Part shown: one piece after another, positions 43,429 to 55,667 of the stretch
Position numbering within the stretch: position 1 is the stretch's first letter
Layout: each line of letters starts with the position of its first letter
DNA from: Aldrovandia affinis
Taxonomy: Eukaryota; Chordata; Actinopteri; Notacanthiformes; Halosauridae
Direction: 5' to 3'
NCBI GenBank assembly: GCA_029706075.1
Contig: JAINUG010000047.1
Location: forward strand, 4,833,830 to 4,897,829
DNA length: 64,000 nucleotides
Notes under the pieces: generated by a model
What the model saw: only the letters and a program-made list of their open reading frames with translations
Databases searched by the model: none
What the model was told of the DNA's origin: nothing
Made by a program: the position numbers and the translations under genes

Positions 43429-44179
43429 AGAGGTCCCAGCACCGATCCCTGTGGGACACCACTGCCCACAGCACCGAGGTCAGATACGGCCCCACCTACT
43501 GTTACTCTTTGTATTCGCCCTTGCAGCCAATTATGAACCCACTGTGAAACTACTCCTGCAATTCCTACTGAATTCATTTTTGCAATGAGCCTCTCATGTG
43601 GTACCTTTTCTGAAAGTCAAAATATATAATATCATAAGCCTGGTTCAGGTCAACACACTTTGTAGCCTCTTCAAAAAAGTCCAGGAGGTTTGTTAGGCAT
43701 GACTTCCCTTTGAGAAATCCATGTTGGCTCTCCCTTAAAATACTATTATTTTTCAAGAATGATTCCAACTTATCCCTAATAATACATTCCAGCATTTTAC
43801 ATGCGATGCAAGTTAAAATGACAGGCCTATAGTTCCCTGGGTCAGTATGGCCCCCCTTCTTATATATTGGAATTATACTACCCTGCTTCCAGTCATCTGG
43901 TATTTCTCCAGTGATTATGGATTGAATGAAAATATCTGTCAATGGTTTATATATAATTTCCCCAAGTACTCTGGGATATATGCCATCCGGGCCTGCTGCC
44001 TTATTTGTCTTAAGTTTTTGTAGTTTTTGTAGTACTTCTACGTCCCTTATCTCAAAGTCCTCCAAAACATTCTGTACCTTGTCTATACATTTAGGCATAT
44101 TTATAACCTCTTCTCTAGTAAAGCTCTCAACAAAGTAACTGTTTAGTGTGTTAGCAATATCCTTATTATTATAAACCAA
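43429..44179 (-). pseudogene. CR1-like LINE RT, N-terminal segment
   Basis: The frame 43574-44179 has KLKTNKAAGPDGIYPRVL, PDDWKQGSIIPIYKKG, NYRPVILTCIACKMLE and QHGFLKGKSCLTNLLDF. A shift at about 43590 leads into [12 protein letters not shown] in the frame 43429-43577. Confidence 0.9.
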
Positions 44180-44238
44180 TGTTCCTTCTTTATTCTTAAT
44201 GCACTTAACCTCATCCTTATTCCTCTTTCCTTTTTCTA

Positions 44239-44765
44239 CTACAATATTGAAAATGTTTTAGGATTACTTTTTGCATCTTGGGAAATGTTAATTTCAAACT
44301 GCCTTTTAGCTGAACTTATTTCCTTTTTAGCCTTAGCCCGCATATTACAATAATCTAACTTGTTTCTCTCTGAGTTATCCTTTTTATATACTCTGTACAG
44401 TCGTTTCTTTTGCCTCAAAATCTCCCGTAAAGATTTAGTCATCCACTGCGGAGACAGTTTTTTCATCCTAGTTTTCCTTACTTTGGGGATGAATATACAC
44501 TGTATATCTACAATAACACTTTTAAATATAGTCCATTTTTCATTCACAGTTCTGCAATCTAGAAGTTTTACCCAATCTATATTACTTAAATTCTCTCTCA
44601 TTTTATTGAAGTCAGCTTGTCTAAAATTAAAAATTCGAGAGTTAGAGGAGGCTGTCTTAACTTGCCAAAAAATATCAAAAATAATTGCACTGTGGTCACT
44701 TGCCCCTATTGGTTCTCCTACCTCTGTGCTGCAAATTCTATCAGGAAATGGAGGGGGATTGGGCA
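44239..44765 (-). pseudogene. CR1-like LINE endonuclease end and linker
   Basis: The minus strand shows the endonuclease terminal motif GASDHSAI (SDH codons at 44692-44700), then FNFRQADFNKM and the linker with PQWMTKSLREILRQKKRLY. The LINE is truncated at about 44765. Confidence 0.82.
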
Positions 44766-45035
44766 GCTAAGTGGTCCCCATGGCACACACTCTGAATCTC
44801 CCTCTCCATAACAACCGTGCCTGCCCTTCATAGTGTACGGTTCCAAATGTCCTCTTCAACAAGACAATTGCAGCCCTGATATTTTCCCTTTACTTCAAAA
44901 CGTCAAAGGATATTACAGTGACTTTACTGGTACAGATGTTTTATAACTGACCCTTAAATTGCATTGTCACAGCACTCAGATAGAGAAAAAAACACATAGG
45001 GCATCCCTATAGGTTTAAAAAGGATCCCCACCACT
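44766..45035. other. Unannotated DNA
   Basis: Short stretch with no recognisable feature between the LINE end and the hAT MITE. Confidence 0.4.
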
Positions 45036-45677
45036 GATCAGACCAGGGGCGTCATTTTGGTATGGCAAGGTATGGCACTCGCCATACCTTGGCTTCTAGC
45101 CACATTTTTAATTTTAAATCAATCTGAAATAGCCTACGTTTCACATGATACAATCACATCATTTTATGTGATTTTATCCGCTCCACAAAGGTAACTCAAA
45201 AACCTTGTCCGTTATTCTCATTCATTCAGGTGGGTTAAACAAACTGTATAAACGCCATAATACTGTTAATTAAAATGTAACATATTCATGAACAAGTCCA
45301 TGTCATGCTGTGCGATACGAACACGTTCTCTATGTTATTTTAGTGAAAAACCGGACTGAACGTCACCCGCGATTGTGAAGCTAACAAGCTAGCTAGCTAA
45401 CGTGCCTTACGCTGATGAGGTCCTGTAGCGCTTATCACTACATTTCACTAAAAAAAGATTTGTATAACACTATATCATTATGATCCACCGGAATTAAAAA
45501 ATAGGTTTACTAGTTACATACTGTAGTTGTCTCCTTTGTTTATTAATGTTACCTAAATATATAAGTAAATTGTACAGAAACAACTCACCAAAATTGACTA
45601 TTGCACAACTGATTTGACAAAAAAATTGCACCATGCCATACCTTGGCTTTTGCTGAAATGACGCTACTGGATCAGAC
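45036..45677. mobile_element. hAT-type MITE (626 bp)
   Basis: A perfect 8-bp target duplication GATCAGAC (45036-45043, 45670-45677) flanks termini CAGGGGCGTCATTT and, inverted, CAGTAGCGTCATTT (12 of 14 match). Just inside the left end a hairpin of GCAAGGTATGGC and its complement (about 45064-45093) recurs as one arm at the right end. There is no coding sequence. Confidence 0.9.
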
Positions 45678-46806
45678 CATGCTGAATTACACAGGATGGA
45701 CAGGGCTCTGACCTCATTCTTTAGCTGTAGTTACAGACTGCCAGGACTACAGTACAGTGTACAGGAGCTGAAAACCAAGCTTCTGCATGTTTAGTGTGCT
45801 CAGAATTTGATAGCCATACCACCATGCAGTAATGGGTGAAAAACAACAACAACAATAATACCACCAAGGTACATGGGACTGGGAACAAGTAAATGAGTGC
45901 CCAACTTCAGATGTGGCTACCTTCAATCCCGCTGACAAACAGTGCGTGACAAGCCACTGGTAGCCAGACATGAATGGCAATTATTTTTGCTGAGTTTGCC
46001 TTTGGACTTGAATGTTTGATAGAGTGTCCTCTTTCAGAAGTTCTGAATATTTCAGTCCTTAATTAGTTGAAGTGTAAAATGACCACCATGCTTTTAATAA
46101 AGGCTGGGAATAATTTGAAAGTGCCTAACAGTTTTAAGGGACAATATCTTTGATTATCTTCAAGCTGTTAATAAAGTTTCTTGAGATTGCTGTACCCACC
46201 ACACAGTTTTGAGTTGCAAGATTAAATAAATGACAGGCAAGAAACAAAAACGACATATTTGACATAAACCCTGTTGTGGAAGGCATCGGTCTCGGCAGCT
46301 AATCAGGGCGATTAGCGGCCACGCCTACTGGCAGAGCAGCCAGCGCACACACCGGTCTTGTGTCTGATAATCACATCTGTGTGCTTTAAAACTGCTCTGC
46401 TCTCTTCAGTAGGTGGCTGGAACCAGGGAGGAGACCGAGGAGACCGAGGAGCGAGAGGAGACCGAGGAGCGAGAAAGAAAGTGAAAGAAAGCGAAAGAAA
46501 AGGGAAAGTTAAAATATCGAACCAACTGAAAAGTTCCGGTTCTATATTGTTTAATTGTGTTTGCTATTTTCAGTTTATGGTTTACCTGAAAGCTTCGCGG
46601 CAACTAGGGTAAAGTGTACCCTCCCAGTTCTCGTTCTCTGCCCCGTGTATGGGGAAAGAGAACTGCATAATTAATACAAGGGATTGTCACATGGCGTGTG
46701 ACACCTGTGTTTAATGCGTTTTGAAGAAATGCATTTTGAGCTATTCACTATTATGAATTAAATGAACGCAAATAGATAATTAAATATTTGAATGTATTCC
46801 CTTTTT
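45678..46806. other. Unannotated DNA with a purine-rich block
   Basis: No gene recognised. At 46428-46505 a GAGGAGACCGAGGAGCGAG-type tandem motif grades into GAAAG repeats. The sequence from about 46274 on has CpGs and a GCTTTAAAAC word that could be part of an LTR, but I cannot find matching ends. Confidence 0.4.
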
Positions 46807-46810
46807 GCAT

Positions 46811-47546
46811 TGTCGGAGTTCAGATCGGGTCTCAGCCAGGGCCAGATGGACTGAGTGATCCGACGCCGCCATATTTAATACTTCTTAAAACAACACATTT
46901 CGAGTCAGATGTAATCGGGTTTTATTGTATGCAATGCGAAATCACCTACAAGGAAACCAGGCTGTTCGCGAAGCAGCTCTCGCCTCCTTTCCGTGCATCC
47001 ACCTTTTAACTTCTCATAACTCCTCCTGCCTGGGAGCTTGACGTCATAACCACACCCCCTTGGACTCAGTTCCTTCCCACGATCTCACAACACGTTCTCT
47101 GCACCCCAATTGGTTCCCTTCTGTTCTTATCCATTAACGTTCTTATGGTTCCCGTCACTAATCAGGCAATCAGGAGAAGTATGAGGAATGTGAAGATTCT
47201 AGCCAGCTCTCTCCCCCCCTTGTGACCCCTGCTTTCTCGGAGTTTATTGCTGTGATAATGGACCCTTGGATCACCAATTCAGATTTATGGTGGTCCCGTC
47301 TGCGTGTCCCTTGGGGTTTTTTAAGGTGTGTGATCTACCCAGCCTTCAGCGTGATAATCTAAGTCCCATCTGTAGGCCGTCTCTATGGCTTTATGGTTAT
47401 CTGTGGCTTGCCCCAGCTAGCAGACCGTGCAGGAATTTGGCCAGCTGCAGGCACCAAGCCCTAAACCCCCAACCCAACTCTACCAACTGAGCCACAGAGA
47501 TCCACACAAAATAGGCTTATATTCACATTACAAAAAATCTCCCACA
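46811..47546 (-). repeat. LARD-like element 3' LTR
   Basis: TGTCGGAGTTCAGATCGG ... TCTCCCACA ends. Confidence 0.93.
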
Positions 47547-47558
47547 TTCCCCCCTCTG
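47547..47558 (-). promoter_or_regulatory. LARD-like element polypurine tract
   Basis: Minus-strand AGAGGGGGGAA directly before the LTR. Confidence 0.75.
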
Positions 47559-50251
47559 TGACTTATAAGTCACAGCTACATGTATCATGCCAACAAAAAC
47601 ATAATAAACCGGGTCAGCTCACATCGACTCGTTGACGAGTAAATAACTCAACAGATTCCTTAGCGGCTTTTCTGTTGCTTCCCTTGCGCCACTAGTAAAC
47701 TAATTTGCCCTGCAGCTGTCACTCAGGCTGCGCCCGTACGACTCAGTCAGACTCAATCTTTGCTGCAGAACGTTGCTTGGGCATGCGAGTACCCTTGTTG
47801 TTCTTGCATTATGCCCCCCCACATAGATACCACCTGTGGTTATGGTGGTAGGAGTCTTTCTTCATCGCTCGGACCGCCTGTATAACACTTACAGGGCAAA
47901 TCGTGGCCATAGATTCACAACGACGCTCAATGCGAGCTGATCTCGGTCTAAACAGACTACGTGTTCATTCCTAAGCATTATACATCTAAACATAATACAG
48001 CTATATAACAAACATAATAATTGCTACGCAGGATGATGTCTTCTCTTCTTTCATGGTCCTGCGTCGACTTTGCTGGACCCGTGTACAGAGGAGAGGTTGC
48101 CTTGTTGCAGTTCATGATTTTCTCTGGCAGAATGGGTGTGAGATAGCTCACTTTGATCCTTCGAGCCTCCCTCTTTCTCTCTCCTTCCCTCTCTCTAGGG
48201 CGCAGCTCCAGGCTGGATCCCTTTCCGCTGAGTTCCTTCTCCCCCCGACTCCTCGGAGTGAAGGGCTCTCAGCCTCTCTGCTTCCCAGTATTTTCTTTTC
48301 AAAAATACTGATCACAGAAAGCACTACTCGCTTACTAATGCATTCGGTTTCAGCTTATAGTGGCCTGACTGTACATTGAGCCGGACGCGGCGGCCATCTC
48401 TCATGGTCTTAATGCCATCTGCGATCCGACCGGCCGGTGACCCAGTCGATAGCGATCCCTAGTCCTGCATCTAATCAGGACCCCATAGTGGCTGTTAACC
48501 ACCCAGTTAGGAACCGACGGTCTGATCCCTATCCCACTTCGCTATGGGTATAGAAACTTTGACCGTTTTCACCAGCCTTGCCTGTTCACAGAGGTCGTCT
48601 CTTACGCCCCTCTGCTAGGTGTGGACTGTCATCCACGTACCACGTACTGCCTGCATACTTACATGCGACAGCTACGCCGACTAGACGGTACCACGGCAGT
48701 ATGTCCATTCATACTTCATCAGACACGGGGCCTTCAGTCTTCTCCCCGGCACTATAAAACGTCTTTAACGTGCCCTCGGAACTTTGCAATTCCGCCGCCG
48801 CCTGTTACACACTAGGTTCGGGGTGCCTAATCCCCTGCCTAATGTGTGTGTCTTAAGGGAGCGCCAGGCTCCTGTGTGTGTTCAGTCCGCTTCAGTCCAT
48901 CTTGCGTATGTACTCAGTGTAAATGTTTTCATTGATCCCGGTGCTTTGCACGCCGTAGAGAAGAAGGAGAAGTCGCCTCAGCCCGCATGATGTACAACGC
49001 CTCGGATCACTGCTCCTCGTCCCGTTGGCGCCGTCTCCTCCATCCGGGCTGTCACCCACGTAGCCGGCCCGGAGCCGGGGATCCTCCACCTGCTGGCAAG
49101 GGGATGGTAGTTCCAGCACTCCCGTCCCGCGCCTCCTCTCACACCGTACTCGCAGAGGCGGTTCCCGAACGGGCAATCACGTGGGCCCCCTCTGGCCTTC
49201 ACCGGGTTTCCTCTCCTGTCTCAATACTGGTGGGTCCTATTTGGATGATAAGTACAGTGAAACACCCCACCCCCTTCGCCGTGCAACGTCACATGCATTG
49301 GCTCACTCCATTCGGGGCAGTAGGCTTAACCCGCTTCTCGCATTCTAAATGTTTTCCTCCTTTCGCCATATAATATAATATGCATCACTTAGATCCTTCC
49401 TTAACCATCATTCCCATTTATTATACATCACCTTCCCTGGTCTGGTCAGCGGAACAGGGAGACACGCCGTCTTACTCCCTTTGTTGCTCATCCTGCTGCT
49501 CAACTGGACAAAAATGAACGCACCCTTCCTTTTCCCTTTTTACCCGGCCTGTTGCCCTCAATCTTTCACTTTCTATTTACTCAATTCATTCGCAGTCACA
49601 TTCGTTTCCCTTCATTCCCATGAGAGTTTTGCTCGTAATCACATTCAGTTTCCACTGACCTTTTCAATCATGTCCCTGCCAATACCATCTTGCCTTGTGT
49701 TGTAACTTTAATTTGACCATTCTTATGGTATTGACTCCTCCTCCCTTCAAAGTTCCCAACCCTAGACCTTTAATCAAACACTCACCCACGAGCGGTAAGT
49801 GTCACATACACTTACTCCGCCCAACACCTCCTAAACTTACTCCTTTGCCACTTTTGCACTAGAAACCAGTCCCATGAGCGGGACTCTGCTATTACACTGG
49901 TTACCCCCACCTAACATTAATTGTCCAGAAAACAGTCTCACCCTTTATCTCAGTTCAGGATGGTGTCATCCACCACAGGTTCCGCAGTTTCCAATGTGGG
50001 GCTTCCAATCCTCCTACGAGAATAGAAGGGATGGGTTCCCCTAACCATCAATAATGGTCAACCGTGCACTGGACCATTGGAATTGCTGTGGCCCCCTCTA
50101 GCGGATGTTATCATCACATTACTTTAACACTTGTTGTTTACCACTTCTATTGTCAAAGGAAGCGAGACTGTGATCTTATGTTCGAGGGTTTTATAATTGC
50201 CTCGCCCGTAGGCGAGCGGTCTAACACTCAGCATGAAGAACATCCGAGTAT
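47559..50251 (-). other. LARD-like element interior, left part
   Basis: The plus strand is C/T-rich with only short frames. The 94-codon minus frame at 48892-49176 has a few Cys but no recognisable domain. I see no protease, RT, RNase H, integrase or envelope motif in any frame. Confidence 0.5.
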
Positions 50252-50633
50252 TTAACCCCCTGAGGTCGGCTGGATCGGCGCCGATCCAAGCAGCAATACA
50301 AGTATATTACTATTTCTAACTTCGCGATATTTTATCATACACACGCGACAAAAACATTGACAGAAACCTTAGAATCGCGACTTCCGATTTGAGCACTGGC
50401 AAATCAAATGGGATTTTTTAAATTAGGTTAATTAGACCAAAAGTAAACCTTGCCTTTTACTCTCTTTTTTACCTGGTAGTAACGTCCCCCTTCTATTGAC
50501 ATGGTAACTAGGTGCGAGTTTCGGGGGAGGTGTGGGAGGGGCGTGGGGCCATGTGTGAAAACGCCGGCGTAAACACATAAACTGTCCCGACAATTTGAAG
50601 CAAGATTTTATACAGACATACAATTTTATTCAA

Positions 50634-50699
50634 GATGGAAAGATTTTCTGCGCTGCAGTGTTTGAGAGTATTGATGAAAAGCGACGAAGACAATAACTG
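50634..50699 (+). pseudogene. Possible start of a piggyBac-type transposase
   Basis: A 21-codon frame begins MERFSALQCLRVLMKSDEDN and stops. A hydrophobic stretch followed by acidic residues at the N-terminus resembles piggyBac transposase starts, and its place inside the element fits. It is too short to be certain. Confidence 0.35.
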
Positions 50700-50734
50700 A
50701 CGAACAGTAAGTAACTATATTTGATTTGCCATGT

Positions 50735-50963
50735 TATCAAATACTCGTATATATATTCAATATATGAATTCCGCGTCTTGTGACTACATATTCCGCGTGT
50801 TGCAACGTAACAAATTGCAATATGCACACAAGATCTACGGAAGAATACTTTTCTAAAGAAGAACAGCCTAAAATGTTATTTATTTCGCTTGTTTTCAAAT
50901 ACTCGTGAAAATATATGAATTCGCGTCTTGTGACGCCAAACATATTCCGCGTGTTAGTAACTT
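50735..50963. repeat. Direct repeat inside the piggyBac-like MITE
   Basis: TCAAATACTCGT ... ATGAATTC.GCGTCTTGTGAC ... CATATTCCGCGTGTT occurs at about 50735-50810 and 50890-50963 with small indels. Confidence 0.7.
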
Positions 50964-51281
50964 AATCTAAACCCCTAACGTTAGTAGATTAGTTGGTTAG
51001 TACTATACACATCTACCTAATATATACAAAGTGCAATCTAGAAAGTAAGAAGGAAGAAAACGAGATAATAAGCGAAGGCGGAAAAACCCCGAAAAGTATA
51101 AACTCCCGAAGTGCATGACACGACAAGGAGTGGATCTCAAATAAACGGAACAAGGACAGACAGGGAGCAGAACGTGACAGAACAGGGAAAATGCAATACT
51201 GGATAAAGAATAATGAATAAGGACTGAATGAAAAATAAACAAAGACCAAAAAACAACAGAACAGGAACTCAGAATATAACA
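50949..51281 (-). mobile_element. Gypsy-3-family LTR fragment
   Basis: It matches about 35350-35678 of the Gypsy-3 LTR with roughly 10% divergence, ending AGAATATAACA at the LTR terminus. It lies inside the piggyBac-like MITE. Confidence 0.85.
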
Positions 51282-53019
51282 CTGATGGCCCAGTGAGATG
51301 GCCCATCTGACAGATCTTAGAGGTGTGGACAATGAATAATGAATATTCAGGTATTTAGCATTTAGCCCTCCCACAGCCTGAAATAAATGTGACCAGTTCT
51401 GATAAAAACAGGTTTTTAGCTATTTAGATCTCAGATGTGCTAAACTGTTTTCACACCCTTACATAACCAAGACCTTGATGAACAAACGTACATTGGCAAA
51501 ACAATTCGTCACTATAGTTTAGTGTGTGCTTTCACAACTTTTGTGACAGCAGAAAAATTTACTATTTTTAACTTGTGTGTTTGTAGATCTATTTACAAGC
51601 TGCATATGATACTGACCAAACTATTGATGGCATACAAATGTAGCTGTGATTGTCCTTCAAATAAAAATATCAAACACTTTGGAGTAAGTGTGTGTTAAAT
51701 TGATGAAATTGAGATAAATATCAGACCATGCCAAAATCAAAAAACATCTAAAAGCTTAGCACGGACCTCAGAGGGTTAAATAGTAATAATAATAATAAAT
51801 CTCTCTTCCTTGAGATCCCTGTTGGCTGTAGGAATTTCACCCATTGCCCCTGAATTAAACCTTATTTATTTAGCGCGCCAAACACACGTTTTATCTTCCC
51901 AGCATATGTGTTTTTCTATACATTGGGACGGGGTCCCTCTAATTTACGACCTTTCAGTAAGTTTCCCTCCGTGTTGCTGTAATTTGGGTAAATCACGAAG
52001 CCCATTCCCAAAGGACTGACCTTATCTGGCAATACACTTAGCTCTCTGCTCGGAGGGGGGTTCTGTCAGCCTCCACGAGCGGGTTTAACTCCCCCTCCTT
52101 CACCATGACACGCCATAACTTACGCTAATGAAGAGGTGAGTATCACCAGATCTGTTCTTTGGTTGTGCGCGCACGCATCAGAGTGAACCACACCGCCTAA
52201 ACTGAGAAGTGTGTGCGCCCAACTGTGTCTCTTGAAAGAGCTCCTTAACCTCCAAACTCGAAATGGCCCAGTCCCCACATACAATTCTTTAGTTTCATAT
52301 TCGCCAATAAGATCACCCACCTCGGGCGTATCCGAGATACAAGTTCGGTAAATATTTTATAACGGAAAACTGCTCATACCTACGTGTTCGAGCAGGATTT
52401 TAAATTAACTACTGGTTAAGTTAATAGTGTGCACTACGCCCACTTTTGGGCCTCTCTCCCTTTCCTCCTCCGTTTCCTTTTATGTATTCTAATGTACATC
52501 TTGAATGTCTCTATCCATGCATTTTACCCTCCTAATTTATTCCTGTTTTCTTAATTCTGCTTGCAATTGCGGCACTATTATTACTTTGTCACTCCTGAAA
52601 TCGCTTATGTCGGTTATTTTGAGTCCAGATCTTTCCGTCCATCATCAATACTCATAGATAAGGAAATATGCCACTTCGTGTTCATTTCAAATAAATGCTT
52701 TCTGCTCTTTACTTAAGTAGTCCCGTGATTCCAATCCTGGCCGCTCAGGGCCCAAACACGCAGTTTCGTCACTCTTTTCCCTATTCCAAATACGCTCACA
52801 CTCCATTTCCACTCGGGCTGTAAATAATTGCGACGAGATGACCGCCTTGTTGTTCTTATCTAATAACATCACAGTTGTAACCAGGAATGTGCTTAATTAC
52901 TTCCCGCTGATAACACATAATGGGTCTGTTCCCGGTTCAAAGAAGGAGTTCCCCACTAAGTCTACTACATTGCACTTGCGCAAACTATTATTGTCCACAC
53001 CATGTGTTTCTACGCATCT

Positions 53020-53066
53020 GGTAGATCGCTCCAGATAAGAGCGTCTGCTAACACTTGAAATGTAAA
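53020..53066 (+). repeat. UnaL2-type 3' tail fragment
   Basis: TCGCTCCAGATAAGAGCGTC followed by TGCTAA and an ATGTAAATGTA tail matches the L2 3' stem-loop type at 28728. It is only the tip of a LINE or of a SINE using that tail. Confidence 0.7.
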
Positions 53067-54305
53067 TGTACACTTAGGATCACTTTGTTTCCCTCATGTG
53101 CTGTGCTACTGAGGTATTGCCACACTTCTCTGTTGGATCAATAATGCACACAAATTGAATCACTCAAACTAAAGAACATATGAAAATGCACTGTCTCTAT
53201 ACTCCTCCCACTATGCCTCACCCATTAACACCATTCTATGCGCCTTTTCAATATGCGTTTCTTCCAATCTTTATCTAATGTCGACACACGCGTTGCGGAG
53301 TCGCTTCCTGCATTGCGAATATCCATTTTTCCATTAACCCCACATCAAACTCTAAACCAGAACTACCATGAACATTCAACCAAGAATCGTTTTAATGTTC
53401 ACTCCATCAACTTATCCTGCAACTCATTAACCAACACAATTAATTCGCAGTATCCATTTTTCCATCCTTTTTAACACATTCCATTCTCCGTTTCTGATTC
53501 CGTGATCAGTAACACAGGTATTTATATTCACAATGCTATTATTGATTTCACCACTAGCACCAAATTTATTCTAAATACTTGTCGATAACTAACGTCCCCT
53601 TGTTTTACTTTCTAGGGCCACTTAGACTATGTGTTTTATCACTTACTTGATCTGTTCCTATGTGGTTATTAATCATTAACTTTACTCCGTTATTTCGGGT
53701 TTCAAATATGTCCCTTACTTCCGGGCTCATTAGGCTATTTACGGGGCTCATAACAGTCACAGTCTTTATCCTAATAGACTGTAACCTCGACAAGTACACT
53801 GCAGTGTTTATTGTACCTAAAACAGGCTGTATCACACAGTCCACATAGCGTAATACAATAACAATTCCCACAATTTCCACAACACCCTTTATTTATAATA
53901 CCTGCCGACCACTCAGCGGTGGCGACTGGCCTCTAGTAGTTTTTCTATTCACTCTTCCACACTCCTCATTTCCAATAATTCCGCCAATTCATTATACAAG
54001 ACAGAGGGACGTCCCAGACAGCACAAAACCCCACAGGATATACAAAAAGCACACAAACGGCACAAACAGCTTGCAGCACGCACATATAATTTTACAAAGC
54101 ACATAGAACACTCGCAGCGCACATGTAACAGTTTGCAGACTCACTCCAACTTCACAAATCGCACACTCTCATTCAATTGTACCGGTACACATCCAAACCT
54201 GACCAGCTGTCGACAGCGGGTCATTTGCCTCTCTGGCAAAATGCGCACTGCAATTCACTTTTAGCAGCACGGGCCACAATTCTCATTTAGCAGCCCCCCT
54301 TCGCT

Positions 54306-54620
54306 TGCACACTGGCAAGCGGTAGGTCGTAGCCCGCTCTGGGCCCGACCGTATGCTGTCGACAGCGGCGCTTGCACACTGGCAAGAGCTCGGTCATAGT
54401 CCGCTCTGGACTTGTCCGCTCTGGACTGGACCGTATGTTGTCGACAACGTCACCTGCACACTGGCAAAAGCTTGGTCATAGTCCGCTCTGGACTTGTCCG
54501 CTCTGGACTGGACCGTATGTTGCCGACAACGTCGCCTGCACACTGGCAAAAGCTTGGTCATAGTCCGCTCTGGACTTGTCCGCTCTGGACTGGACCGTAT
54601 GTTGCCGACAACAGCACTGG
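54306..54620 (-). repeat. 82-bp tandem repeats in the leader of the LARD-like element
   Basis: Units start at 54375, 54457 and 54539, exactly 82 bp apart, with a diverged shorter unit at 54306. Each contains two copies of GTCCGCTCTGGACT and a TGTCGACA- or TGCCGACA-type palindrome. They lie about 300-600 nt downstream of the primer site, where leaders carry packaging signals. Confidence 0.9.
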
Positions 54621-54911
54621 TCAGTGCCACTAGTTCCTCCATAGTGGGAACCTCGGTGACATGCCCTCTCATACTCGCATGCGCCTCAGATCATTCAAAC
54701 ACACAAAACATAAAATTACATCTGACTCGTCACTTACTAGGTTCTTTGGAGGAGAGGTCCGTGATTGCCGTGGCCCGGACGATGTCTACTGCCCTCCGAT
54801 ACGACCAACACTGGCAGATTTTAAAGGGCTCCGCCTACCTTCTCTCTTGTGTGGCCACAGTCGCATCGAAGAACAGCAGTTTCGCCCAGGTGTCGGGCCC
54901 TCGTATCGGCT

Positions 54912-54929
54912 CTCCTGGCTGGCTCGCCA
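54912..54929 (-). promoter_or_regulatory. Primer binding site complementary to tRNA-Arg(ACG)
   Basis: On the minus strand TGGCGAGCCAGCCAGGAG begins two bases after the 5' LTR. It is the exact complement of the 3' end of vertebrate tRNA-Arg(ACG) as I know it (CTCCTGGCTGGCTCG plus CCA). Confidence 0.8.
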
Positions 54930-54931
54930 TT

Positions 54932-55667
54932 TGTCGGAGTTCAGATCGGGTCTCAGCCAGGGCCAGATGGACTGAGTGATCCGACGCCGCCATATTTAAT
55001 ACTTCTTAAAACAACACATTTCGAGTCAGATGTAATCGGGTTTTATTGTATGCAATGCGAAATCACCTACAAGGAAACCAGGCTGTTCGCGAAGCAGCTC
55101 TCGCCTCCTTTCCGTGCATCCACCTTTTAACTTCTCATAACTCCTCCTGCCTGGGAGCTTGACGTCATAACCACACCCCTTGGACTCAGTTCCTTCCCAC
55201 GATCTCACAACACGTTCTCTGCACCCCAATTGGTTCCCTTCTGTTCTTATCCATTAACGTTCTTATGGTTCCCGTCACTAATCAGGCAATCAGGAGAAGT
55301 ATGAGGAATGTGAAGATTCTAGCCAGCTCTCTCCCCCCCCCCTTGTGACCCCTGCTTTCTCGGAGTTTATTGCTGTGATAATGGACCCTTGGATCACCAA
55401 TTCAGATTTATGGTGGTCCCGTCTGCGTGTCCCTTGGGGTTTTTTAAGGTGTGTGATCTACCCAGCCTTCAGCGTGATAATCTAAGTCCCATCTGTAGGC
55501 CGTCTCTATGGCTTTATGGTTATCTGTGGCTTGCCCCAGCTAGCAGACCGTGCAGGAATTTGGCCAGCTGCAGGCACCAAGCCCTAAACCCCCAACCCAA
55601 CTCTACCAACTGAGCCACAGAGATCCACACAAAATAGGCTTATATTCACATTAAAAAATCTCCCACA
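54932..55667 (-). repeat. LARD-like element 5' LTR
   Basis: 736 bp, matching 46811-47546. The 74-codon frames at 47266 and 55389 are the same LTR sequence read twice. Confidence 0.93.

Larger units (their letters stand above)
34648..44765 (-). mobile_element. CR1/Rex1-like LINE split by nested insertions
   Basis: The LINE proper occupies 42250-44765 (coding part) and 34648-34750 (3' end with GTTCTTATG-type tail units on the minus strand). Gypsy-3 inserted between them, duplicating ACATC. A SINE at 43073-43428 interrupts its RT. It is truncated within the endonuclease domain, whose SDH motif (44692-44700) is still present. Removing the insertions gives one continuous 3'-terminal LINE copy of about 2.2 kb. 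Confidence 0.88.
50252..51779 (+). mobile_element. piggyBac-like MITE
   Basis: TTAA target duplications lie at 50252-50255 and 51776-51779. The ends CCCCCTGAGGTC and, inverted, CCCTCTGAGGTC match at 11 of 12. A 16-bp perfect palindrome GGATCGGCGCCGATCC (50272-50287) sits next to the left end. It contains a fragment of a chromovirus LTR and no full transposase. Confidence 0.82.
51780..54911 (-). other. LARD-like element interior, right part
   Basis: No coding motif is seen. It contains an L2 tail piece (53020-53066) and tandem repeats (54306-54620). Confidence 0.5.

Noticed and set aside
46274..46704. Additional solo LTR
   Set aside because: TG start and CA-type end candidates and a TTTAAAA word exist, but no target duplication or second copy was found.
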